A stretch of 64,000 bases of DNA from WTGA01 sp965214055 (GTDB lineage: Bacteria; Pseudomonadota; Gammaproteobacteria; Arenicellales; Poriferihabitantaceae): positions 2,232,001 to 2,296,000 of the forward strand of contig OZ243931.1 in the NCBI GenBank assembly GCA_965214055.1, in the 5' to 3' direction. The notes below the pieces were generated by a model that was not told the origin of the DNA, did not search any database, and saw nothing but the letters and a program-made list of their open reading frames with translations. This document shows positions 36,187 through 45,302 of this stretch, piece by piece. The position numbers and the translations under genes are program-made. Within the stretch, counting starts at the first letter, position 1. Each line of letters opens with the position of its first letter.

Positions 36187-39093
36187 TCAGACTATCTGGC
36201 GCAAGGCCAGGTCACGAAATTGGCCTTCTGCCGTCAGCAATTCGTCGTAGCTTCCGGTCTGCACCAGCCGCCCCCGGTGCAGCACATGGATCCGGTTTGC
36301 CCTGCGGATCGTGGACAGGCGGTGGGCAATGACGATCCGGGTGCTCGTGGAGTCCTCGATTCCCTTCATGGCCAATGCCTGGCTCCTCGTGTCGAGCCAG
36401 CTTGTCGGCTCGTCAAGGAATATGACCCGGGGCCTGTAGACCAGCGCTGCTGCCATCCTGATTCGCTGGCTCTGGCCACCGGAGAAGTTTACCGAATTCT
36501 CGCCTACCGATGTGTACAACCCCATTGGCATGGCGCGGATCTCGTCGGCAACACCGACCTGTTCCAGTGCACGCCATGCATCATCCTCGGTGAGGTCGCT
36601 GTTTGTGCCAATGATGTTGTCGAGCACACTGCCGGGTCGCAGGGAGCTGTTCTGCATGACCACTCCCATCTGTTTTCTCACGACACTGAAATCCAGCTGC
36701 GAAAGATCCCGGCCGTCATAGTAGACCGCCCCTGAATCCGGTTTCTCGAGACCAAGCAGGAGGCGGAACAGGGTCGTCTTTCCAGCGCCGGATTCTCCGA
36801 CAATTGCCACAAACTCTCCCGTTTTGACACGGATCGAAACCCCATCCAGCACCTTCGGTCCACCGGCGATATAGGCGTGACTCACCTGGTCGAGCAGTAT
36901 CCGGCCGGACAGCACGGGCGGGACGCGGTCTGCCTTTCTGGTGGATGTCGGGCTTGCCAGGATTGGCAGGACCTGGTCGCAGGCGGGTTTGACAAATGCA
37001 ATGGCCCGCGCTGCATTGCCCAGCATGATGACCGCCATGCACAGTACCATCACTGCCGTGAATACTGCGAGGAAATCTGCCGTGTCCACAACACCATCAC
37101 CCCGAATGGCGACGATCGAGAACAGCACTGCACTCGCCAGGGCGGGCACTGCGGCCCCGAATGCGGCAAGATGTTCGCCCAGGATTGACAGTCGGATTTC
37201 CGCCTGTTTGTGACCATGGTACTGCCTTGCCCAGGCAGCAAAGGCCGAGTCTTCGGCACCGGTGGTGCGGAGCTTGGAAATACCGTTGAGGAATTGCTGC
37301 GTGTCCCCGGCCAGTCTTCGCATGGTCTCCAGATACTGGCGCTGGGGTCCGATTTGCAGGATGCAGAACACGACTATCACCCCGATCATCGCTACCGAGA
37401 GCAGGAGGGCGATCCATCCCAGCCACGCATCGTAGAAGAACAGCAGTCCGAATGCAGGTAACAGGAACAGCGTGGACAATACGCCATCGGCGGTGACACC
37501 GGCGACCTGGTCCCGCACATCCTGGAATACCATTGATCTGGCCGTGAGTTCACCGGCAGTGTAGCCGCGGAAGAAACCCGGATTCAGGCGCAGCAGGCGA
37601 TCCCAGATCAAGGCGCCCAGCCGGGCGGCCACACGGCCTTCTACCCTCATCAGCGCCGTGCCCCGAAGAATATGCAACAGGGCCACCAGCGCACCAATTC
37701 CAATCAGGATTGCCGCCAGCTGCAGGGTCAGGATTGCATTTCCGCCCGGCGCCACCGCACCAACCAGCCGGTTGACTGCGAATGCGGGTGTCAATGCCAG
37801 TGTACCGGTAGCAATGCCTGCCAGAACCAGCACGGTGACGTCCCCTGCCACGCCGCAAGACCCGGTCTGGAACAACTCCTTCAGGCCGGACGATCCATTG
37901 CCGGTCAATCTCGGATACAGGTAATGTATCTCCCGGAACAGGGCGGCGGTCCTGCTGTTCGCCGGGGTCGATTCGCCGGTCGTGGGATCCACGACCCGGT
38001 AGCGGCCGGTCCGCCCCGGCAACAGAACCAGAGGTTGTCCGTCATCTTGTCGAATTGCCAGCATCGCTCCGCTGTCTCCGAGCCACCAGCGTTTTGATGT
38101 CGACAGTCGCACCCGGCGTTTCCGTATCGCCGATACTTCACAGTAATCAGCCAGCGAGGGCTCCTTGCCGTCCGGAATGACAGGCATTTGAACGCCGAAT
38201 CCTTCCTGTCTGCCAATCATGAGCAAGGCTCTCGCCATGGCCGACTCGTCGTCCGCCGACCGAAGTCCGGAATTGTACAATGCTTCCAGGTCGGTCCTGG
38301 CCCGCGCCTTTTCGGCCCGGCGTTTGGTCGCCTGTGCAATCTGGAGATTGGCTTCGTCAACAAGCAGCAATCTTCGGTTGAGACTTTCCGCATCGAACGC
38401 AATCTTGTGAAACCCCGGCAAGGCCTCTTCCAGCAAGCACTTTCCATCAAGTTCGGAAGTGGTCCTGCAGTCGAATGCCTCCTCCCTCGGCAACCGGACC
38501 CAGGTATCCCGGGAGACCGGCACCAGCCCGTGGCCATCGGTATCGGCAAGATCAAGAAAACCGACCTCCATCCCGCTTGTAGCCAGCCAGACAACGCCAT
38601 GACCGGGCGAGGCGACACCTTTTCCGGTCATTGGACCAGGATGGAGACGAAGTTCTGTGGCCGGAATGCCTTCCATGTCACGGGATACGGCAGCGGACAT
38701 GCATTCGATCCAGAAATCGACCTGCCGGTTGAGTTCCGACCTGATTGCAATGGAATTGTCGCTGTTCGCCAGTGCGTCCAGCAGACATTCCTTTGTCAGT
38801 CGACGCAGCCGGGTGCCCTGCAACCCCTTGGCGACCAGGTTCATTGCATGGCCGGGTTCATCGACACTGAATGCCAGCTGGCCGACTTCAAGACGAACGA
38901 AATGCTTGTAGGTGGACGTCATTTGCCCGGATTCAAATTCGGCTCCCAGCACGTCGATGGCCCCTGCCTCGACATACCAGATATGGTCGGACTCCCACAG
39001 GCTGATCGGCTGGTTTGCAGCAGCAGGACATTTGTTGCCCCGATCGAGAAACAGCGCCGCCAGGGCGTCATCCGGATGAAATTCATTCACCAT
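36187..39093 (-). CDS. NHLM-type bacteriocin/RiPP exporter ABC protein, second subunit
   Basis: 968 residues from ATG 39093 (GGAGA upstream); the longer frame to 39174 runs inside the previous gene. A large N-terminal cytosolic region (about 1-400, partly cyclic-nucleotide-binding-like) precedes six membrane helices and an ATPase domain with Walker A GESGAGKTT, signature NFSGGQSQR and Walker B VIFLDEPTS. This is the second ABC protein (non-peptidase type) typical of loci with nitrile-hydratase-like leader peptides. It overlaps the peptidase-ABC gene by 11 bases. Works with the next protein to export the processed peptide. Confidence 0.85.
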   Translation of the reverse strand: MVNEFHPDDALAALFLDRGNKCPAAANQPISLWESDHIWYVEAGAIDVLGAEFESGQMTSTYKHFVRLEVGQLAFSVDEPGHAMNLVAKGLQGTRLRRLTKECLLDALANSDNSIAIRSELNRQVDFWIECMSAAVSRDMEGIPATELRLHPGPMTGKGVASPGHGVVWLATSGMEVGFLDLADTDGHGLVPVSRDTWVRLPREEAFDCRTTSELDGKCLLEEALPGFHKIAFDAESLNRRLLLVDEANLQIAQATKRRAEKARARTDLEALYNSGLRSADDESAMARALLMIGRQEGFGVQMPVIPDGKEPSLADYCEVSAIRKRRVRLSTSKRWWLGDSGAMLAIRQDDGQPLVLLPGRTGRYRVVDPTTGESTPANSRTAALFREIHYLYPRLTGNGSSGLKELFQTGSCGVAGDVTVLVLAGIATGTLALTPAFAVNRLVGAVAPGGNAILTLQLAAILIGIGALVALLHILRGTALMRVEGRVAARLGALIWDRLLRLNPGFFRGYTAGELTARSMVFQDVRDQVAGVTADGVLSTLFLLPAFGLLFFYDAWLGWIALLLSVAMIGVIVVFCILQIGPQRQYLETMRRLAGDTQQFLNGISKLRTTGAEDSAFAAWARQYHGHKQAEIRLSILGEHLAAFGAAVPALASAVLFSIVAIRGDGVVDTADFLAVFTAVMVLCMAVIMLGNAARAIAFVKPACDQVLPILASPTSTRKADRVPPVLSGRILLDQVSHAYIAGGPKVLDGVSIRVKTGEFVAIVGESGAGKTTLFRLLLGLEKPDSGAVYYDGRDLSQLDFSVVRKQMGVVMQNSSLRPGSVLDNIIGTNSDLTEDDAWRALEQVGVADEIRAMPMGLYTSVGENSVNFSGGQSQRIRMAAALVYRPRVIFLDEPTSWLDTRSQALAMKGIEDSTSTRIVIAHRLSTIRRANRIHVLHRGRLVQTGSYDELLTAEGQFRDLALRQIV

Positions 39094-41302
39094 GAAGCAA
39101 TCTCCGATACAGGTTGTTCCGGGCGTACAGCTCGTCGTGGGTCCCCTGCTCGACGATACGGCCGCCATCGACAATCATGATCCGGTCCGCATCGCGAATC
39201 GTGCTCAAGCGATGGGCAATGATCAGGCAGGAACATCCGCGGCGGCGAATGCTGTCGTCAATCATCAACTCGGTAACGGGGTCGAGAGCGCTCGTGGCCT
39301 CGTCCATGATCAGCAAAGAAGGCTTGTTGACCAGCGCCCTGGCGATTTCCAGCCGTAGTCGCTGGCCACCGCTGAAATTCTGCCCTCCTTCCTCAACCAT
39401 GGATTCGTAGCCTTCGGGACGGCTGATGATGTCCTCGTGAATCGATGCATCCCTGGTGGCGGACGTCACGTAGTGATCCGGAATGGTTGTGTCCCACATG
39501 GTCAGATTGTCGCGGATGGTGGCGGCAAACATGACCGGGTTCTGGTCGACGATGGCAATTGACCTGCAGAATACCTCCCGCGGGATGTCCCCGATCGGAT
39601 GGCCATCGAACAAAATATCTCCCGACCAGGGCAGGTAGAGGCCTACCGCAAGCTGTGCGATTGTGGACTTGCCTGAACCGCTGGGGCCTATCAGTGCAAT
39701 TCGCTGGCCAGGCTCCATGGTCAGGCTGAAATCTCTGACCAGCGGGTCACGGTTTTTCTGGTACCCGAAAGTTACCCCCTTCATTTCAAGCTTGCCGATC
39801 AATCGCAACCGGCCTGCGGTGGTCATGACCCTCCCCGGCCCGCTGGCATCATTGACTGCCAGCACCGCATCGTGCGGCGCATTGATGACATCATCCATTC
39901 TTGTCATATCGGCCTCCAGGGTCTCGAGCATATCGGACAATTGCCCAATGCGGGCGACCGGACGAATGAAGTTGTCGGCAAGTAGGTAGAAGCCCATCAA
40001 TTGGCCGAGACTGATATGTTCCAGCATCATCAGCCAGCCGCCAAGACCGAACACCGCTGCTGCATTGAGCAGCTGAAAGAGTTGCGGGAGAGAGGATGCC
40101 ACATGTCCCAGCTCCACGAATTCCTGGCGAGCGGCAAGTTCACGGGCCTGCCTGCCGCTCCAGTCGGAAAAGAAGTCATTTTCCCGTGCAGTGGCCTGCA
40201 GGCTCTCGATTGACGACAGGCCGGCGGCACTGACGCCAGCCAGCATGCTCTGCTCCCGGCGCAACCGGTGGTTATGGTCGCGGCGCTGGCGGGACAGCAA
40301 CCGAGTCATAACAAAACAGGACCCACCAAGGCCGGCAACCACGAGCGCCAGCGGCGGGTGCCAGACCAGCATGACTGCCAGAAAGGCCGCGCTCATGATC
40401 AGGTCAACCGAAAGTCGCACGAGTTGTCCGGCCCCGGTGTCGGCCATCTGGTCAATCGTTCGCAGTCGCAAGGCGAGGTCGCCGGCCAGCCTGTGGGCAT
40501 GGACCCTGATGGGAAGGCGCAGCATGGTATCAAGGAAGCTGTCGGACTGGGTGATCGAGAGGCGGATTACCAGATCACGCAGTGAACGCATCTGCAACCA
40601 GGTCAGGAGGTAGGCGAACACACCGACCAGCAGCGTGCCCGCAGTCAATGTCCAGCTCAGTTCGGTCTGCCCGGATTCCAGAACGCGATCCACGAACAGG
40701 GCCAGCAGGAGCGGCAGGGCCAGCAACACGATTGCCAGAAGCAATCCGAAAACCGTGGTGCGGGCCAGCAACGGCTTGTGATCCCGCAGCCAGAGCCAGA
40801 GTTTTCGCACGACGCTGCGCCTGGCCCCCTGCTGCCTGAATTCGCTCCCGGGCCCAAGTAGCAGGCTGACACCGGTGAAGTAGCGGTCGAATTCTTCCCG
40901 GTCGACATTGCGATGCCCTTCAGCGGGATCATTGAGAAAGAAACGATCCCCGACTATACCCTCGAGCACAACGAAGTGGTTGAACCCCCAGAACAGAATG
41001 ATCGGTAGCGGAAGCGCTGCCAACTGGTCGATCTGACAGCTGTGGCCAGTCGCATCCAGGCCATAGCTGCGCGCGGCCTGTGCAATGTCCTTCAGGTTGG
41101 AGCCATCGCGACCGACATTGCATTGTTCCCGCAACGTTTCCAGGGATATCCAGCAGCCGTGATGCGCAAGCACGATACCCAGACAGGCGGCCCCGCAATC
41201 GGTAGCCTCCAGCTGCATCATCAGCGGGGTGCGGCGTGGTCGCCGCCGGATTTTCGGAATCCGGATTGCTTTCGCAGACGTTGATTTGTCTGATTGTGCC
41301 AT
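39083..41302 (-). CDS. NHLM-type peptidase-containing ABC transporter (C39 domain)
   Basis: 739 residues. N-terminal C39 bacteriocin-processing peptidase with Gln30, catalytic Cys36 (QLEATDCGAAC), His109 (GFNHFVV) and Asp125 (LNDPAEG). Next come six membrane helices and an ATPase with Walker A GPSGSGKST, signature NFSGGQRLRLE and Walker B LLIMDEATS. It should cut the leader after the Gly-Gly of the precursor encoded at 44700-44960 and export the core. Thirteen bases separate it from the truncated HlyD frame upstream. Confidence 0.9.
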   Translation of the reverse strand: MAQSDKSTSAKAIRIPKIRRRPRRTPLMMQLEATDCGAACLGIVLAHHGCWISLETLREQCNVGRDGSNLKDIAQAARSYGLDATGHSCQIDQLAALPLPIILFWGFNHFVVLEGIVGDRFFLNDPAEGHRNVDREEFDRYFTGVSLLLGPGSEFRQQGARRSVVRKLWLWLRDHKPLLARTTVFGLLLAIVLLALPLLLALFVDRVLESGQTELSWTLTAGTLLVGVFAYLLTWLQMRSLRDLVIRLSITQSDSFLDTMLRLPIRVHAHRLAGDLALRLRTIDQMADTGAGQLVRLSVDLIMSAAFLAVMLVWHPPLALVVAGLGGSCFVMTRLLSRQRRDHNHRLRREQSMLAGVSAAGLSSIESLQATARENDFFSDWSGRQARELAARQEFVELGHVASSLPQLFQLLNAAAVFGLGGWLMMLEHISLGQLMGFYLLADNFIRPVARIGQLSDMLETLEADMTRMDDVINAPHDAVLAVNDASGPGRVMTTAGRLRLIGKLEMKGVTFGYQKNRDPLVRDFSLTMEPGQRIALIGPSGSGKSTIAQLAVGLYLPWSGDILFDGHPIGDIPREVFCRSIAIVDQNPVMFAATIRDNLTMWDTTIPDHYVTSATRDASIHEDIISRPEGYESMVEEGGQNFSGGQRLRLEIARALVNKPSLLIMDEATSALDPVTELMIDDSIRRRGCSCLIIAHRLSTIRDADRIMIVDGGRIVEQGTHDELYARNNLYRRLLHGE

Positions 41303-41314
41303 CTTGGATCGGGA

Positions 41315-41464
41315 TCAGGTTGTCAGCGCAACCAGACCAAGCATTACCAGGAAAAGTACCATTAATGCGGCCTTGAAAATACGCTCATGCGGTGCAGATA
41401 CCTGCAATGGCTCGTCCATAGCCTCGGGCTGTGCCTTGTGGATCAGGGAATCTCTTCGAAACAC
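41315..41464 (-). pseudogene. truncated HlyD-family (NHLM secretion protein) N terminus
   Basis: A 49-codon frame (GTG 41464; an internal ATG at 41419 gives 34 residues). It begins with MFRRDSL, then QPEAMDEPLQVSAP, a hydrophobic helix LMVLFLVMLGLVAL, and a stop. This pattern (F-R-x-x-S-L, P-E-x-x-D, Q-V-x-x-P, then one membrane helix) is the N terminus of the HlyD-like adaptor that normally accompanies NHLM exporters. The whole coiled-coil/beta-barrel part is missing; the C39-ABC gene starts 12 bases after the stop. Either a deletion remnant or a natural membrane-anchor-only protein. The frame is too short for routine gene calling. Confidence 0.6.
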
Positions 41465-41849
41465 TTCGGATTACTCGCGCGCAAACCAGTCCTGATTACT
41501 ACTCAAGCCAGGTTTACCTCAAGCAGCTGTTTGGCCAACGCCATCGATGGAGGGCATCAAAACATTGGTTTTCGGTTCCGTAGAGCGGGAGAAACTCGTT
41601 CAGACTGATTCCTTTCTGAAACTGCACAGGGTTTCGCGCCATGTATTTTTCCTTTTTCTATTATTGAGTTACATGGCGGCATTCTATGCTAAACGGGGGT
41701 TTAGACTCAAGGGTAATCAGGAAACCATCCAGGACGGTCCACTCTACGGTTGTTTGATTTTTCCTGGATTTGTCTTTCAATGCGTATTTTCTGCCCTGCC
41801 GCGGTATGTTGTGCTCCTCATCCCGTCCTGCGTGTATTGCGAGTGTATC

Positions 41850-42100
41850 ACAGCCCTCCGGTCTGCGACCCCACCGATGATATTTCCCTGGAGAAGCCCG
41901 CCGATTTTAGCCTGGTGGAGGTAGAGGTTCACCTGGTCACCCCGATGGATCGTCCACGGTGGGATGCGGTGATGAACGAGCATCATTGTCCGGGATTTCA
42001 TCGTCTTGCGGTCCAGGGTTCGGGTTGTGGCCACCCTGGCGGGGGCAGTGGCTGGCCGTGGAGTTCGCCAACCAATGAGAGGGGAAAGCCTCGCCGGGGC
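41850..42100 (+). pseudogene. degraded DUF4338-family gene fragment
   Basis: On the plus strand the peptide VEVHLVTPMDRPRWDAVMNE followed by HHCPGFHRL closely resembles the start of DUF4338 proteins, which occur with transposons. Downstream similarity (VATLAG, then WLAVEFANQ and a stop) continues in other frames, so the copy is frameshifted and dead. The remainder of the 760-base gap 41465-42222 shows no gene. It marks past mobile-element activity inside the RiPP locus. Confidence 0.5.
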
Positions 42101-42222
42101 TCTGCGACGGTTCCAACTCCGACCCAAATCCCAAGCGTGGGATTTTGGACGCACCAGGGAAAGATGTCAGCTCCGGGCAAATGGCGCCACGGTGCAATCC
42201 GGCGGAAAATTATGCTGCCACA

Positions 42223-43737
42223 TCATGACGTCGGCAGGTCCTGGACTTCGGGCGGTTGTGCCTTGCAGTAATCGTCAATGAATTGCTGGTGGTCCGAAAA
42301 CTGGTTCACCTGCTTGTCGACATTTTCATGGATGTCAGACAGATATTCCCCGAGTTCCTTGTCGTTCATCGCATTGGCGATGGGGTGATACTGTTCCGGA
42401 ATCAACCCCTGGCCCAGCATGACCTGCGCCCATGACGTGGTGCCGAACAGTTCCATCTGGCTCCACGCTATCCGGCCCGTTTGACGAAACAGCTTGATCC
42501 GGTGTTTGAGGGAGTCGGGAATATTCATGGTCCGGCACTGCCGCCAGAACGGCGTATCCGAGCGGTTGGTCACATGATAGTGCAGGATGATGAAATCCCG
42601 GATATTATCGATTTCAAGCTGCATGTGAGAATTGAACTCTGCGACCCCGGATTCGCGAATTCCATTATCGGGGAACATCTGGACCAGGCGGGTGATGCCG
42701 CGCTGAATGAGGTGGATGCTGGTTGATTCCAGAGGTTCGATGAAACCGGATGCCAGTCCCACGGCCACGCAGTTCTTGTGCCAGTACCTGTGCCTCTGGC
42801 CGGCTCTGAAACGGATCAGCCGCGGCTCCCCAAGTACCCGACCCTGCACATTGTCGAGCAGCCGGGCCCTGGCTTCGTCGTCGGACCAGTGCCGGGAAGA
42901 GTACACCATCCCGTTTCCAACCCGGTGCTGCAGCGGAATACGCCATTGCCACCCCGCTTCATGAGCTATCGAGCGGGTATATGGATGCACGGCTCCGGAC
43001 GATTCGGTTGGCACCGCAATTGCTCTGTCACAGGGCAACCAGTCGCCATAATCATCGAAGCCGACATCGAGGGCTTGCCCGATCAGGGTCCCGCGAAAGC
43101 CGGTGCAGTCGATGAACAGGTCACCGGTGACGAGTTGTCCGGATTGCAGGCGCAGACCGGTTATGAATCCACTGGTCTGATCCTGTTCCACCTGCTCAAT
43201 TCGTCCTTCATGTCGGACAACGCCAAGCTTCTCGGCAATCTCTCGCAGGAATTGTCCGTAAAGGCTGGCGTCAATATGGTAGGCGTAGTTCAGAATGTTG
43301 TGCAGGCTGATTGCAAACCGGTTGCGTAGCGATGCCACTGTTTCTGGACAATATTCGCCATACTCCCGGGACAGGCCCAGCAAATGGCCCCTCAGCCAGT
43401 AATGCTGGAAGCCGGCGGTCCAGCGTTCCCTTCCGACCCACCCGAAGGAATGGAAGTAGTCTTCTCCCAGATCCCGCCAGTTCTCGAAGGAAATTCCAAG
43501 CTTGAAGGTGCCCTGGACCGCCCGCAGGAAGTCAGTCTCCCTGATCCCCATGTGTTTGTGAAAAAGTCGCAGCGGTGGAATCGTTGCTTCACCCACCCCG
43601 ACAGTGCCGATCTCGTCGGATTCGACGAGGACAATGTCCAGGGATTCGCCCAGCTGCCGGGCAAACATTGCCGCAGCCATCCACCCGGCAGTGCCACCTC
43701 CGGCGATCACGAGTTTCCTGATTTTCCTATGGTGCAT
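42223..43737 (-). CDS. flavin-dependent tryptophan halogenase
   Basis: 504 residues from ATG 43737, with GGAGG eight bases upstream; the longer frame to 43845 is unlikely. Diagnostic residues: FAD motif GGGTAGW (13-19), GVGEATIP (48-54), the catalytic Lys79 in GTFKLGISFENW, and WQWRIP (263-268), the W-x-W-x-I-P motif of the class. It uses FADH2, oxygen and halide to chlorinate or brominate an indole ring. The only obvious Trp substrate in the locus is the C-terminal Trp of the NHLP-leader peptide at 44700-44960, so a peptidyl-Trp halogenase is proposed. No flavin reductase gene is present in the locus. Confidence 0.92.
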   Translation of the reverse strand: MHHRKIRKLVIAGGGTAGWMAAAMFARQLGESLDIVLVESDEIGTVGVGEATIPPLRLFHKHMGIRETDFLRAVQGTFKLGISFENWRDLGEDYFHSFGWVGRERWTAGFQHYWLRGHLLGLSREYGEYCPETVASLRNRFAISLHNILNYAYHIDASLYGQFLREIAEKLGVVRHEGRIEQVEQDQTSGFITGLRLQSGQLVTGDLFIDCTGFRGTLIGQALDVGFDDYGDWLPCDRAIAVPTESSGAVHPYTRSIAHEAGWQWRIPLQHRVGNGMVYSSRHWSDDEARARLLDNVQGRVLGEPRLIRFRAGQRHRYWHKNCVAVGLASGFIEPLESTSIHLIQRGITRLVQMFPDNGIRESGVAEFNSHMQLEIDNIRDFIILHYHVTNRSDTPFWRQCRTMNIPDSLKHRIKLFRQTGRIAWSQMELFGTTSWAQVMLGQGLIPEQYHPIANAMNDKELGEYLSDIHENVDKQVNQFSDHQQFIDDYCKAQPPEVQDLPTS

Positions 43738-44244
43738 AACCTGCCTCCGGAAGGTCGAGTTGGTGTATTCGCGCCATTGCCGGACTGGAACAGGACGGTC
43801 GAGTGCGGGCAAAATCAGCAGTCTGGGATACGAGGCATTCACCACGCTCTGAAGTTGGGTACCGGGCAGTATCGGAATGGCGATACATGTGATGCTCGAA
43901 ATGCCGATTCCGATCGCGGGTTCGGCATCCGCAGTATGTCAATGCTGATTTTGGTTCTGACGACAAGCCAGGGGTGACCGGTGGCTCAACGGACCGCCAC
44001 AGCCTGACCCGGAAAATTGGCGTGCACCCATGACCGATAGTGCTGGAGGATGGAATAGACGGCAACTCGCCCGAAGGAAATGGTGCAGACTCCAGGCCGG
44101 TCTGAGTCGGTCGGTACTCCTGTTGAGCTCTGGTCCAGACCGGTTCGGGGGTCGGCTGCCCCTTTTCAGAGAATACGTGCCAGGTGGAATTCATGCGACG
44201 AACAAGAAGCCCGTGCAGTCATCACCGATTGCCAGTTCAATTTC
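43738..44244. other. gap between halogenase and decayed precursor
   Basis: About 500 bases with only unconvincing open frames (for example minus 43727-44194). No leader-peptide motif or enzyme domain was found in any frame. Confidence 0.35.
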
Positions 44245-44440
44245 CTAGCAAACCACTGCTCGTGGACAGGGTATCGTGTGTAATGCCCTGTCCAACTCTG
44301 GCACGGGAGTCGGGGATATGGTGCTGCGTTGGTACTCACCGGGTCTGGTCCGGGTCTGGGCATCGGTGGCATTTCTGACATCGTTGACTCCGGTTTCGAC
44401 GGCAACGCCGCTGATTTCCCCATCGCACGGGTTGTGGCAT
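44245..44440 (-). pseudogene. decayed second NHLP precursor copy
   Basis: On the minus strand 44400-44438 aligns with the leader end of the intact precursor: both encode D-x-E-I-S-G-V-A, and 17 bases (44401-44417) are identical to 44730-44746. A one-base deletion breaks the frame just upstream of this point. The Gly-Gly is replaced by Val-Glu and the frame runs 59 codons to a TAG at 44245-44247, so no normal cleavage site or short core remains. Confidence 0.5.
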
Positions 44441-44654
44441 GTACGGTTCGATCAGAGCTCATTCACGGTCGGTCAAATTGCCTGAATATTGCGGGCAGTT
44501 GTCAATACTCCCGTCGACCGATTTCGGTCCAGGGCATAAGTGGCCCCGTTCTGCTGCAAACCGAACATCACCACCAGACCCTTAAAACCGCTCAACTCTT
44601 TTTGGGTCAGGCTCCGAATATTGGCATGACAGCATTGCCTGACCGGAAGAATGG

Positions 44655-44687
44655 CTCCGGCAGAAAATCAGCAGATCATTGCCGGAG
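44655..44687 (-). promoter_or_regulatory. hairpin just downstream of the precursor gene
   Basis: Perfect 8-bp arms CTCCGGCA / TGCCGGAG separated by 17 bases, beginning 12 bases after the precursor stop. There is no T-run, so it is more like an mRNA-stabilising or attenuating stem-loop, as often seen between a peptide gene and its biosynthetic genes. Confidence 0.4.
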
Positions 44688-44699
44688 ACCCGACAAAGC

Positions 44700-44960
44700 T
44701 CACCAGGTGTTGATGTCACCAATCCCGCCGGCAACGCCGCTGATTTCATCATCCGACAGGTTGCGGCCCGCCGGTGGCAGGACCAGGTGATAGTCGGTAA
44801 CGTTGTCTTCAAGGACGTGGATGTTGATGCCATCCGGGACCGAAAGCCCGGTTGCGTCCTTGATGGCTCCCTTCGGGTCATTCAGGAGCTGGTTGCGGAA
44901 TTCTCCGTCCTCGTCGGCCCTGGCAAGTATCTGTGCCTCAATCTGTGATTGTGTTTTCAT
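44700..44960 (-). CDS. NHLP-leader RiPP precursor peptide with C-terminal Trp
   Basis: 86 residues. Residues 1-79 form a nitrile-hydratase-alpha-like leader: F-R-N-Q-L-L-N-D-P at 21-29, LSVPDGINIHVLEDN, HLVLPP, and a terminal LSDDEISGVAGG. Cleavage after Gly78-Gly79 by the C39 exporter would release the heptapeptide IGDINTW (80-86). The sole Trp of the protein is its last residue, a clear candidate for the halogenase. The core has no Cys, Ser or extra Thr beyond one, so lanthionine or azole chemistry is unlikely. First gene of the minus-strand RiPP locus; the ribosome site is weak. Confidence 0.88.
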   Translation of the reverse strand: MKTQSQIEAQILARADEDGEFRNQLLNDPKGAIKDATGLSVPDGINIHVLEDNVTDYHLVLPPAGRNLSDDEISGVAGGIGDINTW

Positions 44961-45062
44961 GTCTGTCTATCTTTACCTCTGTGTTTCAGCGTAATGGCAT
45001 TGATCCTAACATTTCCTCATTATTTGGGTCAACTTTAATGCGTTGTCCGACCACAATCCTCA

Positions 45063-45125
45063 TCAATGGTCCGCGCCCGTTTGCAGGAATAATTTTTCGC
45101 TGTGGAAGAGTTGATCTGCAGCCAT
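45063..45125 (-). pseudogene. short remnant homologous to the small ORF at 3251-3562
   Basis: A 20-codon frame encodes AADQLFHSEKLFL then GADH and two stops. The corresponding part of the ORF near 3.4 kb reads FHSEKLFL, nine extra residues, then GADH. Codon differences are synonymous and the gap is 27 bases, so this is a truncated paralogue. Confidence 0.4.
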
Positions 45126-45153
45126 CGAATATGGGAATGTCCCATATTCGATG
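45123..45153. repeat. 31-base near-palindrome upstream of the RiPP locus
   Basis: Perfect 14-bp arms (45123-45136 and 45140-45153) around a 3-base centre. It lies between the precursor start (44960) and tRNA-Arg (45303). It could be an operator, a hairpin at the end of a transcript or a mobile-element end; there is no adjacent T-run. The rest of 44961-45302 shows no gene. Confidence 0.6.
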
Positions 45154-45302
45154 TTCAACAGGTCGGAGTGAACGCAACGTAATTTCTGCCGATCTTTGGA
45201 CAAATTGGAGTGCTTGGGCATATCACGATGTTCTGTGGTGGCTCCCGGCAGAAAAACATCTGCGCAAATCAGCCATTTCGCACCGGTTTGGATACGTTGA
45301 GT

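Noticed and set aside
41547..41924. 125-codon plus-strand frame with a hydrophobic stretch
   Set aside because: Runs into the degraded DUF4338 fragment in another frame and has no family match; likely chance.
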